A stretch of 64,000 bases of DNA from Janthinobacterium sp051380875 (lineage in GTDB: Bacteria > Pseudomonadota > Gammaproteobacteria > Burkholderiales > Burkholderiaceae_D): positions 62,001 through 126,000 of the forward strand of contig NZ_JBNYXW010000012.1 in the NCBI RefSeq assembly GCF_051380875.1, written 5' to 3'. How positions within the stretch are numbered: position 1 is the stretch's first letter; the number at the start of each line of letters is the position of its first letter. Below are positions 58,228 through 64,000 of this stretch, in pieces. The notes under the pieces were generated by a model. That model saw only the letters and a program-made list of their open reading frames with translations, made no database searches and was not told the origin of the DNA. The translations under genes were made by a program, and so were the position numbers.

Positions 58228-59853
58228 ATGAGCATGAGCAGCGACCCATCGCCTATCACCGCATCGCCCCAGGATGACTTTGCGCGCGCGCACCTGCCGC
58301 CGCGCGCGTCGTGGCCGCAGCTGTGCTTTGACTTGCCCGAGCTGCAATATCCGGCGCGCCTCAATTGCGCCGCCGTGCTGCTCGATGGCCCCGTCGCCAG
58401 CGGGGGCGGCGAGCGCATTGCCATCCATGCCGAGGGCCAGCGCTGGAGCTACGCCCAGCTGGCACAGCAAGTCGACCGCATCGCCCATGTGCTGCGCAGC
58501 GACCTGCAGCTGATCCCCGGCAACCGCGTGCTGCTGCGCGGCGCCAATACGCCGATGATGGCAGCTTGCCTGCTGGCCGTGCTGAAAGCCGGCTGCATCG
58601 CCGTACCCACCATGCCGCTGCTGCGCGCGCGCGAACTGTCCACCATCCTGGTCAAGGCTGAAGTGAACGCCGTGCTGTGCGCGCAGGGCTTGCGCGCGGA
58701 ACTCAACGCCTTGCCCGGTTTGCCGACTATGCTGTGTTTTGGCGCTGACGACGCGGAACTGGAGCAGCGCATGGCAGCCCATGCCGCGTCCTTTCCTGCG
58801 CACGATACGGCGGCCGACGATGTCTGCCTGATCAGCTTTACCTCGGGCACGACGGGCGTACCCAAGGGCACCATGCACGTGCAGCGCGACCTGCTGGCCA
58901 TCTGCGACTGTTTTCCCCGTTCCATCCTGCAGGTGCGCGCCGAGGATATTTTTATCGGCACGCCACCGCTGGCGTTCACGTTTGGCCTGGGCGGCTTGCT
59001 GCTGTTTCCCTTGCGCTTTGGCGCTTGCGCCGTGTTGCTGGAAAAACTCACGCCCGAGGGCTTGCTGCGCGCCATCGGCGTCTACAAAGCCACCATCTGC
59101 TTCACGGCGCCCACGTTTTACCGCCAGATGGCGCCGCTGGCAGCGCAGCACGACTTGCGCAGCCTGCGCCTGTCCGTCTCGGCCGGCGAAGCGTTGCCGC
59201 TGGCCACGCGCGATGCCTGGCTGGCGGCCACGGGCCTGGCCATGACGGACGGCATCGGCGCCACTGAAATGCTGCATATCTTCATTTCCGCCACCGGCGA
59301 CGGCATCCGGCGTGGCGCCATCGGCAAGGCCATTCCCGGCTACCAGGCGTGCATTGTCGACGCGGCTGGCGTGCCGCAGCCGCCCGGCGTGACGGGCCGT
59401 CTGGCCGTCAAGGGTCCCACCGGCTGCCGCTACCTGGCCGACCCGCGCCAGCGCGAGTATGTGCAGCATGGCTGGAATTTGACGGGCGACACTTTCGAGA
59501 TGGATGGCGACGGTTATTTTTATTACCGTGCGCGCAGCGACGACATGATCGTCTCGGCCGGTTACAACATCGCCGGGCCGGAAGTGGAGGAAGCGCTGCT
59601 GCGCCACCCGGCCGTGGCCGAGTGCGGCGTGGTCGGATGCGCCGACGCCGAGCGTGGCCAGATTGTCGCAGCGCACGTCGTGCTGAAGGACGGCTATCTG
59701 CCCAGCGAGGCGCTGGCGGCCGAACTGCAGGACTTTGTGCGCCAGCAGATCGCTCCCTACAAATATCCGCGCGCCATCCGTTTCCTGCCTGCGCTGCCGC
59801 GCACGGAAACGGGCAAGCTGCAGCGCTTCAAACTTCGCACGGACATGCCATGA
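58228..59853 (+). CDS. abmG: 2-aminobenzoate-CoA ligase (benzoate-CoA ligase family)
   Basis: 541-residue adenylate-forming enzyme. ISFTSGTTGVPKGTMHV is the P-loop-like AMP-binding motif, and DGIGATEMLHIFIS is the A5-type adenine-binding block. YYRARSDDMIVSAGYNIAGPEVEEALL is the hinge region, and LPRTETGKLQRFKLR contains the catalytic Lys. It activates an aromatic acid as its CoA thioester. The next gene encodes the fused aminobenzoyl-CoA monooxygenase/reductase, which identifies 2-aminobenzoate (anthranilate) as the likely substrate; anthranilate typically arises from tryptophan via kynurenine. It overlaps the next gene by 4 bp. The symbol is used by analogy with the Azoarcus pathway. Confidence 0.85.
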   Translation: MSMSSDPSPITASPQDDFARAHLPPRASWPQLCFDLPELQYPARLNCAAVLLDGPVASGGGERIAIHAEGQRWSYAQLAQQVDRIAHVLRSDLQLIPGNRVLLRGANTPMMAACLLAVLKAGCIAVPTMPLLRARELSTILVKAEVNAVLCAQGLRAELNALPGLPTMLCFGADDAELEQRMAAHAASFPAHDTAADDVCLISFTSGTTGVPKGTMHVQRDLLAICDCFPRSILQVRAEDIFIGTPPLAFTFGLGGLLLFPLRFGACAVLLEKLTPEGLLRAIGVYKATICFTAPTFYRQMAPLAAQHDLRSLRLSVSAGEALPLATRDAWLAATGLAMTDGIGATEMLHIFISATGDGIRRGAIGKAIPGYQACIVDAAGVPQPPGVTGRLAVKGPTGCRYLADPRQREYVQHGWNLTGDTFEMDGDGYFYYRARSDDMIVSAGYNIAGPEVEEALLRHPAVAECGVVGCADAERGQIVAAHVVLKDGYLPSEALAAELQDFVRQQIAPYKYPRAIRFLPALPRTETGKLQRFKLRTDMP

Positions 59854-62225
59854 ATATCGTCTGCATCGGCGGCGGCCCCGCCGGCCTGTATTTCAGCCTG
59901 CTCATGAAAAAGCAGCACCCCGAACATCGCATTACCGTCATCGAGCGCAATCGCCCGTATGACACGTTTGGCTGGGGCGTGGTGTTTTCCGACCAGACCC
60001 TGGGCAACCTGGCTGGCGCGGACGAACCGACGGCGCGCGCCATCGCGCAGGCGTTCAACCACTGGGACGATATCGAGATCCACTTCAAGGGCGAGACGGT
60101 GCGTTCGGGTGGCCATGGCTTTTGCGGCATCGGCCGCAAGCGCCTGCTCAACATCCTGCAAGAGCGCTGCGAGGAACTCGGCGTGCAACTGGTGTTCGAG
60201 ACGGAAGTGCAGGACGACCAGGCCATCGCGCAGCAGTATGGCGCCGACCTGGTGATCGCCAGCGACGGCTTGAACAGCCGCATCCGCACGCGCTATGCAG
60301 CCAGTTACCGGCCCGACATCGATGCGCGTCATTGCCGCTTCGTCTGGCTGGGCACGCGCAAGAAGTTTGCGGCGTTTACGTTTGCTTTTCGCCAGACGCA
60401 GCATGGCTGGTTCCAGGCGCATATCTATCAGTATGACGGCGACACCTCGACCTTCATCGTTGAAACGCCGGAAAGCGTCTGGCGCGCGGCAGGTCTCGAC
60501 GCCATGAGCCAGGAAGAGGGCATCGCCTTTTGCGAAGCGCTGTTCGCGCAGGAACTGGACGGCCACGGCTTGATGAGCAACGCGCCCTACCTGCGCGGTT
60601 CGGCGCAGTGGATCACCTTTCCCCGCATCGTTTGCCGGCAATGGGTGCATCACCAGGATGGCGTGCCGGTGGTGCTGATGGGCGACGCGGCCCATACGGC
60701 GCATTACTCGATCGGCTCGGGCACCAAGCTGGCGCTGGAAGACGCGATCGAACTGGCGCGCTGCTTTGGCCAGCACGGTGATACGGGCGCGGCGCTGCTG
60801 GCCTACCAGCAGGCGCGCGCCGTCGAGGTGCTGAAGCTCCAGAGCGCGGCGCGCAATTCCATGGAGTGGTTTGAAAACGTCGAGCGCTACAGCGCCATGG
60901 AAGCGCCGCAGTTTGCCTATTCCATGCTCACGCGCAGCCAGCGCATCTCGCATGAAAACCTGCGCCTGCGCGATCCCGCGTATGTGGCAGACTATGAACA
61001 ATGGCTGGCGCGGCGCGCCTGCGCGCAAGCGGGCGTGGCGCTGCCGGAAGAGGCCATGCCGCCCATGCTGACGCCGTTCAGGCTGCGCGGTGTGCTGCTG
61101 AAAAACCGCATCGCCGTCTCGCCGATGGCGCAGTACAGCGCCGTCGATGGCGTGGCCGGCGACTATCATTTGATGCATCTGGGCGCGCGCGCCATGGGTG
61201 GCGCTGGGCTGGTGTTTGCCGAGATGACGTGCGTCTCGGCCGATGCGCGCATCACGCCTGCCTGCCCCGGCATGTACAACGAAGCGCACACGCAGGCCTG
61301 GCGGCGCATCGTCGATTTCGTGCATGCCAGCAGCGACGCGAAGATTGCCCTGCAACTGGGCCACGCGGGCGCGAAAGGCTCGACGCGCCCCATGTGGGAC
61401 GGCATCGACCTGCCTTTGAAGGAAGGCAACTGGCCGCTGCTGTCGGCATCAAGACAGCAGTACCTGGCGGGCGTGTCGCAGGTGGCGCGCGCGGCCACGG
61501 AAAACGATCTGGCACGCATCGAGCAGGACTTCGTGCGCGCCACCCTGGCTGCTGCCGTCGCCGGCTTCGACTGGCTCGAACTGCATTGCGCGCACGGCTA
61601 TCTGCTGTCGGGTTTTATCTCGCCGCTGACGAACCGGCGCGCGGACGATTATGGCGGCAGCCTGGAAAACCGCTGCCGCTATCCGCTGCGCGTGTTTCGC
61701 GCCATGCGCGCGGCCTGGCCGCAGGACAAACCCATGAGCGTGCGCATCTCGGCCCATGACTGGGTCGAAGGCGGCATCACGCCGGACGACGCGGTCGTCA
61801 TCGCACGCCTGTTCAAGCAGGCGGGCGCCGACTTGATCGACTGCTCCTCGGGCCAGGTCAGCAAACTCGAACAGCCCGTGTATGGGCGCATGTTCCAGGC
61901 GCCGTTTGCCGACCGCGTGCGCAACGAGGCGGGCATCGCCAGCATGGCCGTTGGTTCCATTTTTGAAGCCGATCACGCCAACAGCATCATCGCCGCCGGG
62001 CGCGCCGACCTGTGCGCCGTAGGCCGTCCGCACCTGGCCAACCCGGCGTGGACCTTGACGGAATTGGCGCGCATCGGCTATGCCGGCGCTGGCGCAGCAT
62101 GGCCGAAACAGTACCGGCCTGCGAAACTGCAGCTGGAACGCAATCTGCAGCGCGAGCGGCAACTGGCAGCGGCAAATACGGGATTGAACCCGCAACAGGT
62201 GGCCGCGCGGCTGCTGGAAGGATGA
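59850..62225 (+). CDS. abmA: Fused 2-aminobenzoyl-CoA monooxygenase/reductase
   Basis: 791-residue two-domain flavoprotein. Residues 1 to about 400 form an FAD monooxygenase: MNIVCIGGGPAGLYFSLLMKKQ, FGWGVVFSDQTLGNL, the hydroxylase DG motif near VIASDGLNSRIRTRYA, and VVLMGDAAHTAHYSIGSGTKLALEDAIELA. Residues from about 405 are an old-yellow-enzyme-type FMN reductase: MLTPFRLRGVLLKNRIAVSPMAQYS, LQLGHAGAKGS, LHCAHGYLLSGFISPLTNRRADDYGGSLENR and SMAVGSIFEADHAN. This fusion is diagnostic of 2-aminobenzoyl-CoA monooxygenase/reductase, which dearomatises the CoA ester; salicylyl-CoA 5-hydroxylase has only the first half. It is translationally coupled to the ligase (ATGA). Confidence 0.88.
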   Translation: MNIVCIGGGPAGLYFSLLMKKQHPEHRITVIERNRPYDTFGWGVVFSDQTLGNLAGADEPTARAIAQAFNHWDDIEIHFKGETVRSGGHGFCGIGRKRLLNILQERCEELGVQLVFETEVQDDQAIAQQYGADLVIASDGLNSRIRTRYAASYRPDIDARHCRFVWLGTRKKFAAFTFAFRQTQHGWFQAHIYQYDGDTSTFIVETPESVWRAAGLDAMSQEEGIAFCEALFAQELDGHGLMSNAPYLRGSAQWITFPRIVCRQWVHHQDGVPVVLMGDAAHTAHYSIGSGTKLALEDAIELARCFGQHGDTGAALLAYQQARAVEVLKLQSAARNSMEWFENVERYSAMEAPQFAYSMLTRSQRISHENLRLRDPAYVADYEQWLARRACAQAGVALPEEAMPPMLTPFRLRGVLLKNRIAVSPMAQYSAVDGVAGDYHLMHLGARAMGGAGLVFAEMTCVSADARITPACPGMYNEAHTQAWRRIVDFVHASSDAKIALQLGHAGAKGSTRPMWDGIDLPLKEGNWPLLSASRQQYLAGVSQVARAATENDLARIEQDFVRATLAAAVAGFDWLELHCAHGYLLSGFISPLTNRRADDYGGSLENRCRYPLRVFRAMRAAWPQDKPMSVRISAHDWVEGGITPDDAVVIARLFKQAGADLIDCSSGQVSKLEQPVYGRMFQAPFADRVRNEAGIASMAVGSIFEADHANSIIAAGRADLCAVGRPHLANPAWTLTELARIGYAGAGAAWPKQYRPAKLQLERNLQRERQLAAANTGLNPQQVAARLLEG

Positions 62226-62226
62226 C

Positions 62227-63027
62227 ATGAGCAAGGAACAATTGGCGGGCGCCTTGTCGGGCAAGCATGCGCTGGTGACGGGCGCCGGCAGCGGCATTGG
62301 CCTGGCCTGCGCGCGCGCCTTGCTGGGCGCCGGCGCCAGGGTCACGCTGGCCGGGCGCGATGGCGCGCGCCTCGCAAGGGCGCGGCTGCAGCTGGAAGAA
62401 ATGGGCCATGCGGGCAGGGTGGCCATCAGCGTGCTCGATGTGAGCGTGGAAGCATCCGTGCAGGCCGGTTTCGCGCAGGCGCAGGCGCATTTCGGCCGCA
62501 TCGACATCCTGGTCAATAACGCGGGCCAGGCGCATGCGGCGCCGTTCGGCAAGACCGATACGGCCATTTGGCAGCAGATGCTGGCCGTGAACCTGACGGG
62601 CGTGTTCCACTGCTGCCAGGCGGCCATGCCAGCCATGCTGGAAGCTCGCTGGGGGCGCATCGTCAACGTGGCATCGACGGCGGGCTTGAAAGGCTATCGT
62701 TATGTCAGCGCCTATGTCGCCGCCAAGCATGGCGTGATCGGCCTGACGCGCGCGCTGGCGCTGGAAGTGGCGCCGCGTGGCGTGACCGTCAACGCCGTCT
62801 GCCCCGGCTACACTGATACGGAAATGGTGGCGCAGGCGGTGCAGAACATCGTGCGCAAGACGGGCCGCAGCGAAGAGGCGGCGCGCGCCGAACTGGCCGC
62901 CGCCAACCCGCAGCAGCGCCTGGTGCAGGCGCAAGAAGTGGCCGATGCGGTGGCCTGGCTATGCCTGCCCGCGGCGTCTGCCATGAATGGACAATCGATC
63001 GCTGTCGCCGGCGGCGAAGTAATGTAA
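62227..63027 (+). CDS. SDR family dehydrogenase of the aminobenzoate operon
   Basis: 266-residue classical SDR. ALVTGAGSGIGLACARALLGAG, NNAGQAHAAPF, NVASTAGLKGYRYVSAYVAAKHGVIGLTRAL with the catalytic Tyr-Lys, and AVCPGYTDTEMV are visible. It starts at ATG 62227, directly after the monooxygenase gene (1 bp gap). A 3-hydroxyacyl-CoA dehydrogenase role in beta-oxidation-like processing of the dearomatised CoA product is the natural inference. Confidence 0.85.
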   Translation: MSKEQLAGALSGKHALVTGAGSGIGLACARALLGAGARVTLAGRDGARLARARLQLEEMGHAGRVAISVLDVSVEASVQAGFAQAQAHFGRIDILVNNAGQAHAAPFGKTDTAIWQQMLAVNLTGVFHCCQAAMPAMLEARWGRIVNVASTAGLKGYRYVSAYVAAKHGVIGLTRALALEVAPRGVTVNAVCPGYTDTEMVAQAVQNIVRKTGRSEEAARAELAAANPQQRLVQAQEVADAVAWLCLPAASAMNGQSIAVAGGEVM

Positions 63028-63041
63028 ATGACCGAAGATGA

Positions 63042-63563
63042 ATGAAATTCATGGATAAAGAACCCGCAAACGCGCAGGATGAACCGGTGCTGGACCTGGC
63101 CAGCCGGCTGACGCAGGACCATCACCAGTCGCTCAAACTGTGGCTGCGCATGTTGTCGTGTACCGTAAAAATCGAGAACGAGGTGCGCTCGCGCCTGCGC
63201 GCCACCTTTGGCATCACCTTGCCCCGTTTCGACCTGATGGCGCAGCTGGAACGCTTTCCCGACGGCTTGCGCATGGGCGAACTATCCAGGCGCATGATGG
63301 TCACGGGCGGCAATATCACTGGCATCACCGACCAGCTGGAGCAGGAAAAGCTGGTGGTGCGCGTGGTCGATCCGAAGGACCGCCGCTCGTACAGCGTCAA
63401 GCTGACGCCAGCCGGGCGGCGCGCGTTTGACGAGATGGCGCGCGTGCACGAAGGCTGGATCGCGGAACTGCTGCAAGGCGTGACGCCGGACGAGAAGTCA
63501 CAATTGATTGCGCTGCTGTCACACATGAAGCAGCAACTGAATGACACAATCGTGACACGATAG
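63042..63563 (+). CDS. MarR family transcriptional regulator of the aminobenzoate operon
   Basis: 173 residues. The winged HTH lies in MGELSRRMMVTGGNITGITDQLEQEKLVVRVVDPKDRRSYSVKLTPAGRRAFDEM. ATG 63042 or ATG 63051 could start it; both are near a GAAGATGA. It is encoded within the catabolic operon, so it is likely a ligand-released repressor that responds to aminobenzoate or its CoA ester and binds the palindrome at 58168-58187. Confidence 0.9.
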   Translation: MKFMDKEPANAQDEPVLDLASRLTQDHHQSLKLWLRMLSCTVKIENEVRSRLRATFGITLPRFDLMAQLERFPDGLRMGELSRRMMVTGGNITGITDQLEQEKLVVRVVDPKDRRSYSVKLTPAGRRAFDEMARVHEGWIAELLQGVTPDEKSQLIALLSHMKQQLNDTIVTR

Positions 63564-63592
63564 ACAAGTAATCACCCGATAAAGGAAGCACC

Positions 63593-64000
63593 ATGCGCCA
63601 TCTTCCCGGCCAGCCGCAAGACCTGCCTGGCAACCGTGCCAGCCTGGCCAGCTATGCTGCGCGGCATTTTCTGTTCGCCGTCGATGCCGGCATCGCCACA
63701 CTGACCTTGCACCGGCCCGAGCGCAAGAATCCGCTCACCTTCGATTCGTATGCCGAACTGCGCGAGCTGTTTCGTGCGCTGGCCTATGCCGATGACATCA
63801 AGGCCGTGGTGATTACTGGCAGCGGTGGCAATTTCTGCTCGGGCGGCGATGTGCACGACATCATCGGCCCATTGACCCGGCTCGACATGCCCGGCCTGCT
63901 GGCCTTTACGCGCATGACGGGCGACGTCGTGAAAGCCATGCGCGCCTGCCCGCAGCCCATCATTGCCGCCATCGACGGCATTTGCGCCGGTGCGGGCGCC
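63593..64000 (+). CDS. Enoyl-CoA hydratase family protein (3' partial)
   Basis: The first 136 codons of a crotonase-family gene that runs off the window end. FAVDAGIATLTLHRPERKNPLTFDSYAELRELF and VVITGSGGNFCSGGDVHDI contain the oxyanion-hole strand (GGNFCSGGDV), and IIAAIDGICAGAGA the second one, beginning just before the window end. AAAGGAAGC lies just upstream of ATG 63593. It is the fifth gene of the aminobenzoate operon and probably hydrates an unsaturated ring or ring-opened CoA intermediate. Confidence 0.88.
   Translation, partial: MRHLPGQPQDLPGNRASLASYAARHFLFAVDAGIATLTLHRPERKNPLTFDSYAELRELFRALAYADDIKAVVITGSGGNFCSGGDVHDIIGPLTRLDMPGLLAFTRMTGDVVKAMRACPQPIIAAIDGICAGAGA

Noticed and set aside
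59349..59849. Longer start for the aminobenzoyl-CoA monooxygenase gene
   Set aside because: It would overlap 500 bp of the ligase in another frame and adds a Cys/Arg/Gly-rich segment with no homology. The Rossmann start at 59850 fits flavoproteins.
1..64000. tRNA, rRNA genes or insertion sequences
   Set aside because: No cloverleaf-like sequence, rRNA segment, transposase motif or terminal repeats of an IS type were recognised anywhere in the window by eye; a covariance-model search would be needed to exclude small RNAs.

Overview
The window looks like chromosomal DNA of a high-GC Gram-negative betaproteobacterium, most likely in the Oxalobacteraceae (Janthinobacterium/Massilia type). This is an inference from gene content: the exbB-exbD-lpxK-Trm112-kdsB-adk block, a K+-independent H+-pyrophosphatase, DUF4148 and DUF1656 proteins, several TonB-dependent receptors, and protein sequences that read like that family. 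No species was established. I see no transposase, integrase, CRISPR array, tRNA or rRNA.

Layout. 1-12.3 kb is a mixed core region: a partial M28 peptidase, a fragment of a cyclic-nucleotide-binding protein, cysM, a small HTH protein, a lytic transglycosylase, an HDAC-like deacetylase, ylqF, a LigB-type dioxygenase with a divergent LysR gene, a TonB-receptor barrel that lacks its plug, and dsbA with a small membrane protein behind it. 12.4-19 kb holds a short-chain dehydrogenase and a five-gene minus-strand aromatic-acid-type efflux operon (OMF-MarR-FUSC-DUF1656-MFP), then a DUF4148 protein. 19.3-27 kb holds small membrane proteins, an aldo/keto reductase, a CYTH-CHAD protein, a GGDEF-EAL protein and sodB.

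27.2-36.8 kb is a complete beta-glucoside (cellobiose-type) uptake and hydrolysis locus: a LacI regulator, then a solute-binding protein, two permeases, a GH1 beta-glucosidase, an ATPase and a TonB receptor. Three near-identical LacI-type palindromes lie in the divergent promoter region. After xseA comes the most unusual feature, a gene-free stretch of about 1.3 kb (38.26-39.61 kb). It carries seven degenerate repeat units, each with an IHF-like site 40-41 bp ahead of a consensus DnaA box that is paired with an inverted second box across a fixed 5-bp gap. This resembles a datA/DARS-type DnaA-control locus, but with a regular modular design I do not know from any described system.

39.6-46 kb is the envelope and energy block (exbB, exbD, lpxK, Trm112, kdsB, adk, hppA). 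46-58 kb holds a Fur-box-preceded siderophore-type TonB receptor, a Pro-rich secreted protein, an HSD10-type dehydrogenase behind a perfect 20-bp palindrome, gamma-glutamyltransferase, a patatin, and a large propeller-type hybrid histidine kinase followed by a response regulator. 58.2-64 kb begins an aerobic 2-aminobenzoate (anthranilate)-CoA catabolic operon: CoA ligase, fused 2-aminobenzoyl-CoA monooxygenase/reductase, SDR, MarR regulator and an enoyl-CoA hydratase cut by the window end. A palindromic operator candidate sits in front of the ligase.
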